Shown here one piece after another: positions 16,179-23,517 of a stretch of 62,938 nt of DNA. Positions within the stretch are counted from its first letter, which is position 1. Each line of letters begins with the position of its first letter. Source of the stretch: an uncultured Eubacteriales bacterium (GTDB lineage: Bacteria; Bacillota; Clostridia; Christensenellales; Aristaeellaceae); contig CADASK010000005.1 in assembly GCA_902790495.1 (NCBI GenBank), positions 28,486-91,423 on the forward strand, in the 5' to 3' direction. Under the pieces are notes generated by a model. It had not been told where the DNA came from, did not search any database, and saw only the letters and a list, made by a program, of their open reading frames with translations. A program made the position numbers and the translations under genes.

Positions 16179-16739
16179 TCAACCGTGCCCGCCGCATACA
16201 TGGCGCTGGCGCAGCAGGGGCATCAGGCGGCGGAGGGAGGCCTCCATGTCCTCGTCACTGCCGGTGGGCAGGTCGGTGCGGCCGACGCCCTGGGCCATCA
16301 CGGTGTCGCCCGTGAAGAGGGTGTCGCCCGTGTCGTAGCAGACCGAGCCCGCCGTGTGGCCGGGGGTGTGCAGCACCGTGAAGCGCAGGCCGGCGTACTC
16401 GAGGGTGTCGCCCTCCTCCACCAGGCGGGTCGCGGGCGGCGCGGTCACATCCAGCCCCGCCATCCAGCAGGCGTTCAGCTCCATGTCACCCAGCATCGGC
16501 GCGTCCAGGCGGTGGATCACGATCTCCGTGTCCCGCTCCGCCAGCTCCTTCACCGCGCCGATGTGGTCAAAGTGCCCGTGGGTGAGCAGGATGGCCGCAG
16601 GGTGCCGGCCCTCCATCGCCGGGCGGATACGTTCGGGGTTCGCGCCGGGATCGATCAGCACGCAGTCGGTACGGTCCGGCAGGGAGAGGATGTAGCAGTT
16701 GTCGCGGATCGGCCCGACGACGACACGGCGAATGTCCAT
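16179..16739 (-). CDS. metallo-beta-lactamase-fold hydrolase (glyoxalase II-like), short C terminus
   Basis: A 186-residue MBL-fold hydrolase of the GloB/YcbL type. THGHFDH supplies the dinuclear metal site, with further ligands in LHTPGHTAG and LFTGDTV. The protein stops directly after HVCGGHG, so the last conserved His is kept but the usual 20-30 residue tail is missing. The stop codon TGA overlaps the ribosome binding site of hemZ. Thioester hydrolysis is inferred from the family. TGGAGGCAAGCC precedes the ATG. Confidence 0.85.
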   Translation of the reverse strand: MDIRRVVVGPIRDNCYILSLPDRTDCVLIDPGANPERIRPAMEGRHPAAILLTHGHFDHIGAVKELAERDTEIVIHRLDAPMLGDMELNACWMAGLDVTAPPATRLVEEGDTLEYAGLRFTVLHTPGHTAGSVCYDTGDTLFTGDTVMAQGVGRTDLPTGSDEDMEASLRRLMPLLRQRHVCGGHG

Positions 16740-16802
16740 GGCTTGCCTCCAGGGATTTCAGTCTCGATGAGTATCATACCATATTTTTGACCTGATGTCA
16801 TC

Positions 16803-16912
16803 AGGAGGAATTCCGCGCCTGCGGGCGCGGGTCAGGGGCTTTGCGGTCGGTCCGGGGCTGCCGCCCGCTCTCCGCTGAAAACTCCATAACATGGAGTTTT
16901 CCGGGCGCTGCC
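16803..16912 (+). repeat. two-hairpin GATCG-loop repeat, copy G (long, truncated)
   Basis: Hairpin 1 CCGCGCC-TGC-GGGCGCGG, left arm GTCAGGGG, loop CTTTGCGGTCG, and most of the inserted module including the AAAACTCCAT / ATGGAGTTTT hairpin. It ends at CCGGGCGCTG, three bases before the marR stop, so the right arm and CTTCGC end are absent. Confidence 0.85.
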
Positions 16913-16914
16913 GC

Positions 16915-17379
16915 TTAGGTCTCCTCCATCAAATCCATCACCTGAGTCATGGTTGACAGTGCGCTGTTGAGACGCTTCATCTCCGAGTGCGTGATCTGTT
17001 CCGGCCAGTCCTTGATTTGCGCTCTGATGGTCTGCCCGATCTGCTCGATGCAGGCAAGCCCTTCTGGCAGGATGTGCACCATGACGATTCTGCGGTCTGT
17101 GTTGTCCCTCACGCGCTCCACCAAGCCACGCGCATTCAGGGCATCCACAAGGGGGGTGATGTTGGGTTTTGCGACACCCAGCAGAACTGACAGCTGTCCA
17201 ACCGACAGATCCTTCTTGGCCACGAGGGTCAGAACCTGTATGTGAGACAATGGCATGTGGAATGTGTGCACCAATTCATCGACACGCACCAGACGTTTGG
17301 GGAACATGGCGATTGCGCTGACAAGATTGCCGCTCAGGCTGTCAAGCAAGGCTTGATCATCTGTACGACGTTTCGGCAT
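16915..17379 (-). CDS. MarR-family transcriptional regulator
   Basis: A 154-residue winged-helix regulator. The core (about 45-115) includes LSVGQLSVLLGVAKPNITPLVDALNARGLVERV, then the wing RDNTDRRIVMVHI and C-terminal dimerisation helices. It probably senses a small ligand. The ATG 17379 follows GGAGGAGGG. Its promoter has a GGTTTG...CAAACC palindrome overlapping the -10 box, suggesting autorepression. No transporter or enzyme target is adjacent. Its 3' end abuts truncated repeat copy G. Confidence 0.88.
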   Translation of the reverse strand: MPKRRTDDQALLDSLSGNLVSAIAMFPKRLVRVDELVHTFHMPLSHIQVLTLVAKKDLSVGQLSVLLGVAKPNITPLVDALNARGLVERVRDNTDRRIVMVHILPEGLACIEQIGQTIRAQIKDWPEQITHSEMKRLNSALSTMTQVMDLMEET

Positions 17380-17406
17380 GGTCGTGCCCTCCTCCCGTGG
17401 TGGGTT

Positions 17407-17441
17407 GGTTTGATTATAATACAAACCGGAACGAGTTTCAA
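17407..17441 (-). promoter_or_regulatory. marR promoter and operator
   Basis: On the minus strand TTGAAA (17441-17436) and TATAAT (17418-17413) are 17 bp apart. The inverted repeat GGTTTG / CAAACC (17407-17427) brackets the -10 box, as expected for an autorepressed marR gene. The 17442-17658 stretch beyond it holds no gene I can support. Confidence 0.75.
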
Positions 17442-17658
17442 GTATTTTCCAATTGCTTTTGAAAATTTGTATCCTTTCGCTCGGGGGCCTGTTTGTACCG
17501 CACACCCGCGCAGTCCATGGCAACCACCTTCTCCTTCCGCCCTTCGCGTCCCTCGTGTGTGCAAGAATCATTATACCAGATATAGACAGTCCCACACAAT
17601 GCTGTTTCTGGTCGTTTTCGTGGTCTTCCGCTCCCATTAACCCAAAACTGACCCTATT

Positions 17659-18366
17659 TTACGCCTGACGGAGATAGAGCAGCAGCACGGCGACGCCCAC
17701 CAGCGTCAGGCCGGCGAGGACAGTGACGTTCTTCCGGGTGAAGGTCATCTGGTCCATCCCCCGCGGCAGCACGCCCGCCTGCTCCATCGGGCGGATCACC
17801 AGGCGCAGGAAGAGGATCAGCAGCACGGACTCCACCGGGAACATCACCAGGTTCTTGATGATGCGCGGCAGGTGGAAGACCCGGTAGCTCTTGCCCAGCA
17901 TGATCTGGTAATAGGCCATCATGATGGGCGTCTGCAGGACGATGTTCACGAAAAAGTCGATGCAGAAGCGGGACAGGATGACCCGGAGCGCCGTGATCCG
18001 CGCGCGGTAGAGGAACAGCGCGAAGATCAGGGACCCGGCAATCTCCGTGAAGATGAAGGGAAAGAAATAGGCCCCCGTGGGAAACAGCAGCGCCCCCAGC
18101 GTGTCGCTGACCGCCGCCGCCGCGATGGCCACCACCGGCCCGTAGACCATGGAGCCGAAGGCGTTGACGAAGAAGCCCACGCCGATACGCAGATCAGCCG
18201 CGATGGGGATGCTCACCGACTTGAGGGCCACGCGCAGCGCCACCACCAGGGCGGCGAACACCAGCATCTTCAGGCTCCTGAATTCCCCCGCGGCGGCGCG
18301 CCAGTAAGCCCTGGAAAAGGGCGAGGGAAAGAGCTTGCCGCTGGTTGTATCCGGGAATGCGGACAT
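17659..18366 (-). CDS. folT: folate-family ECF transporter S component
   Basis: A 235-residue integral membrane protein of the folate-type ECF S-component family, the substrate-binding subunit that works with a shared EcfAA'T module encoded elsewhere. Typical segments are LKMLVFAALVVALRVALKSVSIPI, RIGVGFFVNAFGSMVYGPVVA and DTLGALLFPTGAYFFPFIFTE. Starting at ATG 18366 after GAGGAGGTG. The upstream region folds as a tetrahydrofolate riboswitch, which independently supports folate as the substrate. Confidence 0.9.
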   Translation of the reverse strand: MSAFPDTTSGKLFPSPFSRAYWRAAAGEFRSLKMLVFAALVVALRVALKSVSIPIAADLRIGVGFFVNAFGSMVYGPVVAIAAAAVSDTLGALLFPTGAYFFPFIFTEIAGSLIFALFLYRARITALRVILSRFCIDFFVNIVLQTPIMMAYYQIMLGKSYRVFHLPRIIKNLVMFPVESVLLILFLRLVIRPMEQAGVLPRGMDQMTFTRKNVTVLAGLTLVGVAVLLLYLRQA

Positions 18367-18393
18367 AAAAACACCTCCTCGGGCAGTCCGTCC

Positions 18394-18440
18394 AAAAAAC
18401 GACCCGCAGAGGCAGCTCCCGTGGCGAAAAAGAGCCACGG
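18394..18440 (-). terminator. riboswitch expression platform (terminator)
   Basis: Minus-strand reading: after the aptamer comes the hairpin CCGTGGC / GCCACGG, with an outer CCCGC / GCGGG pairing possible to the aptamer's 3' strand, ending in GTCGTTTTTT (T run at 18399-18394). This looks like an attenuator responding to ligand. The exact pairing is inferred. Confidence 0.6.
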
Positions 18441-18445
18441 CATCA

Positions 18446-18541
18446 GCAGCGGGATGCGCCCGGGACACCGCGCCAGAGGTTGGCTTCGTCTCATGACAAC
18501 TCCCCGTTCATGAGCACTTGACGCGTCCAGGGCTACTCTGC
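18446..18541 (-). promoter_or_regulatory. tetrahydrofolate (THF) riboswitch
   Basis: The minus-strand leader of folT carries the conserved THF aptamer landmarks in order and spacing: AGAGTAG, GCGTCAAGTG, GAACGGG, TTGTC, GACGAAGCC, GGCGCGGTG and GCATCCCGC. These are the segments that form the junction and pseudoknot of folT-associated THF riboswitches in Bacillota. A terminator-like hairpin follows before the start codon. It should lower folT expression when reduced folate is plentiful. Confidence 0.88.
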
Positions 18542-18620
18542 CAGATGCGAATCGACAAATCCTGCCGGGATGGTCCCGGCATTAGACACATTCTTCCTGA
18601 TTGTCGAAAATCCTTCTTTT

Positions 18621-18654
18621 TTCCAAAAACAAAACAGCGGGGGCCATCCCGCTG
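18621..18654 (-). terminator. terminator of the orphan regulator gene
   Basis: Minus strand: CAGCGGG pairs with CCCGCTG (plus 18648-18654 and 18635-18641), followed by TTTTGTTTTT. It lies 50 bp downstream of the regulator stop and ahead of the folT leader. Confidence 0.8.
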
Positions 18655-18705
18655 CTTTGCCGAGTCCGAAAAGGTGTGCGTTTGTTCAGAGAACCAAGGG
18701 AAGCC

Positions 18706-19347
18706 TTACGCCAGCAGCCGGTAGCCCGTCTTGTAGACGGTCTCGATCTGGGTGGCGCCCAGCTTCTTGCGCAGGCGCTGGATGTGCACGTCCACCGTGC
18801 GGGTCAGTCCGTCGGACTGGTAGCCCCAGGCGGTGCGCAGCAGCTCCTGGCGGGATACGGCGGTGCCCGCCGAGCGCATCAGCGCCCGCAGCAGCTCAAA
18901 CTCCTGGGTCGTGAGACTCAGCTCCTCACCGTCGCGCGTCACCTTGCGCGCGTTCACGTCCATGCGCAGGCCGCCCAGAGCCAGTGTGTTGCCGCTGTAT
19001 TTGACCAGATCGGTCACGGCCTGCACCAGCTCTTCGTCGGTGAAGGGGTTCATCAGCACGTCGCAGCAGGATTGATAGAGCGCGCGCAGGTGGCGCACGT
19101 TTGCCTCCTCGCCCGCGATAAACAGTACAGGGAGGCCCTTCTCCTCCAACAGGCGCAGAAAGGCTCTGCTCTCACGCCAGGGCAGACGCGCGTTCAGCAG
19201 CGTCGTCACGTGCCCGCAGCGGGTGAGCAGCTTCTCCCCGTCCGATACGCAGGAGGCCAGCGCGCTCATGTGCCCGGCTTGGGCAAGCACCTGGGACATC
19301 CGCATTCCCTGGACAGGGTCGGGCTCGAGGATCAAAAGGTCAGCCAT
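18706..19347 (-). CDS. OmpR-type regulator with degenerate receiver domain
   Basis: A 213-residue protein with receiver and winged-helix layout, but the phosphorylation site is lost: the acceptor position is Asn52 (TLLNARLPW), the Thr/Ser position is Ala78 (LFIAGEE), and the switch Lys is Asn100 (LMNPF). One acidic-pocket residue is also displaced (LEPD). The DNA-binding domain (about 120-213) looks intact (SLTTQEFELLRALM ... TVYKTGYRLL). It has its own TATAAT-containing promoter and no cognate kinase next to it. It probably acts constitutively or through another input. AAGAGGTGATTTC precedes the ATG. Confidence 0.85.
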   Translation of the reverse strand: MADLLILEPDPVQGMRMSQVLAQAGHMSALASCVSDGEKLLTRCGHVTTLLNARLPWRESRAFLRLLEEKGLPVLFIAGEEANVRHLRALYQSCCDVLMNPFTDEELVQAVTDLVKYSGNTLALGGLRMDVNARKVTRDGEELSLTTQEFELLRALMRSAGTAVSRQELLRTAWGYQSDGLTRTVDVHIQRLRKKLGATQIETVYKTGYRLLA

Positions 19348-19461
19348 GAAATCACCTCTTGCCCTATTATACGACAAAAGTTTCGTTTTTGTTACGCTTA
19401 TTTCAATTTTTTTAAGAATATTTACAATTATTTCGCAAAATATGACGAATGTTTGTTCCTC

Positions 19462-20100
19462 TTATGTCGTTTCTGCCACATTTTTGCCCGATTCCAGCAT
19501 CAGGAGCAGCAGACGGAGCGCCCGGTCGTCCTCGTCCAGGCGGACGCGGATGCTCACATAGCTGCTCTCGGGCACCTGGCACCAGGCCTTGAGCTGCGGG
19601 AAGGCGCCGATGGGCAGGCCGTAGAGGTGCCGCTCGCCGCTGTCCTCGTCCCGCCGCCAGGCCCGCTCCAGCTGCACGCCCATCTCCTCGCCCAGGGCGC
19701 CCACGTCCAGCTGGTCCTCCAGGGCCATGAAGGCGCCCGACCCCGCGTAGGCCTGGTACTGCTCCCGCGGCAGCACAAACACGTCGCCCTCGTTGGCCCC
19801 CAGGCGCGCCATCAGCGCCATCGGTCCGTAGGTCTCATCGGGCATCAGCGCCGTGGCGGTGAACTTCTTCTGCTCCGGGAACTGGGCCGCGCGCACCTCC
19901 TCCAGCCAGGCGTCCATGGCCTCGGTGTCAGCGTTGCCGTAGATCAGCACGTCCAGCTTCTCGCTGTCGGGGATCCTCGGCTCGGTTACCGTGTAGATCA
20001 GGTTGATGCCGAACACGCACAGCACCACGGCCAGCACGTATTTCCACCAGCTGTACATCCAGTGGAGCTTCAGCGTTTCGCGGTTGATGGGAGTCTTCAA
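19462..20100 (-). CDS. single-pass membrane protein of unknown function
   Basis: A 212-residue protein I do not recognise. One transmembrane segment at about 17-37 (YVLAVVLCVFGINLIYTV) is followed by an external domain of about 170 residues (LDVLIYGNADTEAMDAWLEEV ... YGLPIGAFPQL). The domain loosely resembles an extracytoplasmic substrate-binding fold. It starts at TTG 20100, 9 bp after TTGGAGG; upstream alternatives lack a site. It lies 82 bp downstream of a histidine kinase in the same direction, so it may be an accessory sensor or output of that two-component system. Confidence 0.6.
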   Translation of the reverse strand: MKTPINRETLKLHWMYSWWKYVLAVVLCVFGINLIYTVTEPRIPDSEKLDVLIYGNADTEAMDAWLEEVRAAQFPEQKKFTATALMPDETYGPMALMARLGANEGDVFVLPREQYQAYAGSGAFMALEDQLDVGALGEEMGVQLERAWRRDEDSGERHLYGLPIGAFPQLKAWCQVPESSYVSIRVRLDEDDRALRLLLLMLESGKNVAETT

Positions 20101-20182
20101 GTCGGTCGCCTCCAAAGCATTTGCTGATGGGATGATAGCACAAATCCGCCGCGGGCGCAACACGGCCCGGGCGGATGAGGCT

Positions 20183-21658
20183 TCATGATGCCCTGCGGGC
20201 TTTTTCTTTCTTCGGCGGTGCTGCTTCGGGGATCTCCGCCGCCCGGGGCGCCGGGTCCGCCTGCTGACCGGCGGGCAGCAGGATGCGGAAGACCGAGCCC
20301 TCGCCGGGCTTGCTGCGCACCTGGATGGTGCCCCGGTGCGCCACCACGATGATCCGCGCGATGGACAGTCCCAGGCCGTGGCCGCCGTTAACCTGCTTGC
20401 GCGCCGCGTCCGAGCGGTAGAAGCGCTCGAAGATCTTCGGCAGGTCTTTGGGCGCGATGCCGCTGCCGGTGTCCCGCACGGAGAGGGCGCAGCCGGCGGG
20501 CGTCGCCTCCGCCGACAGGGTCACGGTGCCGCCCTCGGGCGTGTACTTCACGGCGTTGTCGGTCAGGATGCGCAGCGCCTGCTTGATGAGGCTCCGGTCG
20601 CAGGTGATGCGGACGGGTGCGTCCGCGTGCACCTCGATCACGTCCTTCGGCTGCACCATGGCGGTCTCCCGCGCGACCTCCCGCGTCAGCTCGGCCACGT
20701 CGGTCTCCACCATCTCCATCATCAGGCTCTTCTTGTCGTGCCGCGCCAGGAAGAGCAGGTTGTCCACCAGCTCCTTCATGCTGGCGGCCTCCGACGAGAT
20801 GGCGCTGACGCTCTCGTCCAGCACCTCCTTGTCGTCCTTGCCCCAGCGGCGCAGCATGTCCGCGTAGCCCTGGATCACCGCGATGGGCGTGCGCAGCTCA
20901 TGGGACGCGTCGGAGACAAACTGCTTCTGGCTGTTGTAGCTTAGCTCGATGCGGTCCAGCATCCGGTTGATGACCACGGCCAGATCCCGCAGCTCGTTCT
21001 TGGTGCCGGCCACGTTCAGCCGGTCGGAGAGGTTCGCGGCGGAGAGGGCCTCGGCCTGCTCCGTCATCTCGCGGATGGGCGCGAGCACCCGCTTGTCCAG
21101 CCGGTGGTTGTGGGCCACGAAGTAGCCCATGCGGAACAGGTCGGATACCGTGACCGCGCCCAGCAGCGCGACCCAGAGGAGTCCCAGCCCCTCCGTGGCG
21201 ATCCGCACCAGCCAGACCTCCCCCGCCTCGTCCGCCAGGGCGAACACCACGCTGCGGTGCGGCTCCGTGCGCAGGGTCTCCGACGCGCCGCGCTTGAACA
21301 GGGACAGGGTGTCCGTGGCGGGCTTTTCCGCACCTTCCTCCGTCTGCACCTGCACCGCCCGGGTGCGGCGGTCGTAGCCGCCCTCCTCCGTCAGGGCGCG
21401 CCGGGCCTCCGCGTAGAGCAGCGTGCCGCTCACCGCGCAGAAGACCAGGCTCACCAGCAGGATCTCTCGCAGCCAGGTGCGCATCAGCTGCAGGGCGTAG
21501 TGGATGGAAATGCGGAAGCTCAGGGACAGGCGCACGCTGCTCAGCGCCCGCCGGCACAGGCTGTTGACCGCTCCGGAGACGCGGTTGAAGCCCCGGGCCT
21601 CGCGGACGCGGTACTCTGCCCCTCCCCCGCGCTGCTCCGTTTTGCGTTCTTTACTCAT
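20183..21658 (-). CDS. sensor histidine kinase, partner of the 21651 regulator
   Basis: A 491-residue membrane kinase: basic N terminus, TM1 (about 72-92, EILLVSLVFCAVSGTLLYAE), an external loop of about 75 residues, TM2 (about 155-178), a HAMP-like linker (APIREMTEQAEALSAANLSDRL), H-box with His253 (DASHELRTPIAV), N-box (LRILTDNAVKYTPEGG) and ATP lid (DTGSGIA, GGHGLGLSIA). The C-terminal 30 residues are Ala/Pro/Lys-rich. It starts within the regulator gene (ATGAGTAA overlap), so the pair is coupled. Confidence 0.92.
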   Translation of the reverse strand: MSKERKTEQRGGGAEYRVREARGFNRVSGAVNSLCRRALSSVRLSLSFRISIHYALQLMRTWLREILLVSLVFCAVSGTLLYAEARRALTEEGGYDRRTRAVQVQTEEGAEKPATDTLSLFKRGASETLRTEPHRSVVFALADEAGEVWLVRIATEGLGLLWVALLGAVTVSDLFRMGYFVAHNHRLDKRVLAPIREMTEQAEALSAANLSDRLNVAGTKNELRDLAVVINRMLDRIELSYNSQKQFVSDASHELRTPIAVIQGYADMLRRWGKDDKEVLDESVSAISSEAASMKELVDNLLFLARHDKKSLMMEMVETDVAELTREVARETAMVQPKDVIEVHADAPVRITCDRSLIKQALRILTDNAVKYTPEGGTVTLSAEATPAGCALSVRDTGSGIAPKDLPKIFERFYRSDAARKQVNGGHGLGLSIARIIVVAHRGTIQVRSKPGEGSVFRILLPAGQQADPAPRAAEIPEAAPPKKEKARRAS

Positions 21659-22334
21659 ACTGGAACATATACCCCACGGATCGAATGGTGTGCACGCACT
21701 TGACGCCGAAGCGGTCGTCGATCTTGTGCCGCAGGTAGCGGATGTAGACATCCACCACGTTGGTGTCCCCGGCGAAGACATAGCCCCAGACCTCGTTGAG
21801 CAGCTCGTCGCGGGTCATGGCCTGGCCGGCGTGGCGCATCAGGCAGTGCAGCAGGTCGAATTCCTTCTTGGTCAGCTGGACGTTCTCGCCACCGAAGGTC
21901 ACGGTGTAGCTGGCCGGGTCGAGGGCGAGGCTGCCCGCCCGCAGCACGCCGTCCGCCTGGTCGGCGTGGCCCACGCGGTGCTTTTTCAGCCCGACGCGGA
22001 TGCGGGCCAGCAGCTCCTCGATGGCGAAGGGCTTGGTCATGTAGTCGTCCGCGCCCATGTCCAGGCCCATCACCTTGTCGCTCACGTCGTCCTTGGCGGT
22101 GAGCATGATGATGGGCACGTCGCTCTGGTGGCGCACGCGGCGGCAGACCTCCACGCCGGAGAGCTCCGGCAGCATCAGGTCGAGGATGACCAGGTCGGTC
22201 TGCGGGTCGAGGGCCGCGTCCAGGCCGGTGCGGCCGTCGCCGGCGGTGACGACGTCGTAGCCCTCGTGCTTGAGCTCCAGCTCCAAAAAGCGCGCGATGC
22301 GCTTATCGTCCTCAACGACCAGAATGCGGGGCAT
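21651..22334 (-). CDS. OmpR/PhoB-family response regulator
   Basis: A 227-residue regulator with an intact receiver (acidic Glu8/Asp9, acceptor Asp52 in VILDLMLPE, Thr79, Lys101 in MTKPF) and a winged-helix DNA-binding domain (QLTKKEFDLLHCLMRHA ... CVHTIRSVGYMF). ATG 22334 is preferred over GTG 22340 because AGGAAGG is better spaced from it. First gene of a regulator-kinase operon that probably continues into the 20100 membrane protein gene. Confidence 0.93.
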   Translation of the reverse strand: MPRILVVEDDKRIARFLELELKHEGYDVVTAGDGRTGLDAALDPQTDLVILDLMLPELSGVEVCRRVRHQSDVPIIMLTAKDDVSDKVMGLDMGADDYMTKPFAIEELLARIRVGLKKHRVGHADQADGVLRAGSLALDPASYTVTFGGENVQLTKKEFDLLHCLMRHAGQAMTRDELLNEVWGYVFAGDTNVVDVYIRYLRHKIDDRFGVKCVHTIRSVGYMFQYE

Positions 22335-22388
22335 GGACACACACCTTCCTTATCAGATTGATACAAGATGACTTCACCCATCAAGCGA

Positions 22389-22518
22389 GCGCAGCGAAGG
22401 GGTGGAGGGGGCTCGGAGCGCCCGGAAAACGCCATGTTATGGCGTTTTCAGCGGAGAGCGGGCGGGCAGCCCCGGACCGATCGCAAAGCCCCCTCCCCGC
22501 GCCCGCAGGCGCGGAATC
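22389..22518 (-). repeat. two-hairpin GATCG-loop repeat, copy H1 (long, inverted)
   Basis: Minus-strand long copy. Hairpin 2 arms GGAGGGGG / CCCCCTCC remain complementary across the inserted module. The module's own hairpin reads AAAACGCCAT / ATGGCGTTTT, both arms changed relative to the ACTCC / GGAGT of the other long copies. It faces copy H2 with about 30 bp between them. Confidence 0.88.
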
Positions 22519-22548
22519 TCTTGCAAATCAACGATATAGCTATCGCTA

Positions 22549-22620
22549 AGAGGATTTCGCCGCCTGCGGGCGGCGACCAAAGGGCTTTGCGATCGCCCTT
22601 TGGAAACCTTCGCGCGCCGC
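22549..22620 (+). repeat. two-hairpin GATCG-loop repeat, copy H2 (short)
   Basis: Hairpin 1 TCGCCGCC-TGC-GGGCGGCGA; hairpin 2 CCAAAGGG / CCCTTTGG around CTTTGCGATCG. A further GCGCCGCAT / ATGCGGCGC hairpin (about 22614-22633) follows. Together with H1 it fills the gap between the regulator and the DUF4342 gene. Confidence 0.88.
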
Positions 22621-22650
22621 ATGGATGCGGCGCTTTGCTATGAGACTACG

Positions 22651-22680
22651 CAAAACGGACGAGGAAGCTCCTCGTCCATA
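22651..22680 (-). terminator. terminator of the DUF4342 gene
   Basis: GGACGAGGA (22657-22665) and TCCTCGTCC (22669-22677) form a perfect stem with a 3-base loop, followed on the minus strand by GTTTTG. It lies just past the DUF4342 stop codon. Confidence 0.75.
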
Positions 22681-22683
22681 TTT

Positions 22684-23391
22684 TTACCCGATGGTGGCGC
22701 TGCCGTACCCTTCGCTGTCCGTCTCCACCGTGACGCTGCCGTCCTGGCTCTCCACCTTCACCGGCACCTGCATGGTCGGCACATCGACCCCGGTGCGGGG
22801 CGCGGTGTAGCGCGGCGCGGAGGCGCTGGCGGGATTGGACTGGTAGTAGCTCTGCACGGGCTTGCCGTCGGCCTTGGCGGCCTCGTCCTTCTGGGCCGCC
22901 TGCATCTGCGCGAAGCCCTGGGAGACGCCCTTGGCCAGGTCGCCCACGGAGGACTTCACATTGTTCGCCACATCGCGCACCATGGCCTCCAGGTCATCGT
23001 TGGCGAAGTCCCGGTCGGAGCGGGCGAAGGAGATGCTGTAGCCCAGGATCACCGCGACGATCAGCGCGGCGATGGTCATGTGGGGGCTGAAGAGCACGCA
23101 GGCCAGCGCGAAGAGCCAGGACACGTTGAGGATCATCGTGCTGCCCTTGCGCACGTGGACGCGGTTGCGGTACATCTTCTGGAAGAAGCCCGCCGCGCCG
23201 CCTTTGCCGTCCTTCTTCTCGCTCTTGCCGTCCTTCTCGGTCTCGGGGCGGAGCTTGCCGTTGCGCTCCAGGTCGATCAGGGCCCGGGCGACGCTGCCGT
23301 TGTGGTAGTCCAGCAGGGCGACAGCCTCCTGGTAGCTGATGCCGCTCTTGCGGCGGATCAGTTCGATATCCTCCATCGTATAGCTTGCCAT
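22684..23391 (-). CDS. DUF4342 membrane protein with UBA-like N terminus
   Basis: A 235-residue protein. Residues about 6-44 (MEDIELIRRKSGISYQEAVA ... ARALIDLER) form a UBA/TS-N-like helical domain. After a charged Lys-rich linker comes the DUF4342 region with two close hydrophobic helices (about 85-125) preceded by NRVHVRKGSTMILNVS. The C-terminal 100 residues are hydrophilic and low in complexity. DUF4342 proteins are of unknown function and often sit near cell-envelope or stress genes. AGAGGAGAA precedes the ATG. Monocistronic. Confidence 0.78.
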   Translation of the reverse strand: MASYTMEDIELIRRKSGISYQEAVALLDYHNGSVARALIDLERNGKLRPETEKDGKSEKKDGKGGAAGFFQKMYRNRVHVRKGSTMILNVSWLFALACVLFSPHMTIAALIVAVILGYSISFARSDRDFANDDLEAMVRDVANNVKSSVGDLAKGVSQGFAQMQAAQKDEAAKADGKPVQSYYQSNPASASAPRYTAPRTGVDVPTMQVPVKVESQDGSVTVETDSEGYGSATIG

Positions 23392-23517
23392 CTCTTGTTC
23401 TCCTCTCTGCCGGGCTCCTTGTCACCCGGCATCATCAGCATAGCACACCGCGGGGCGCTTTGCTTGAGAATGCGGGGAGAAAAAGATGAGAATCCGATGA
23501 GAAATGCCGGAGTTTTT

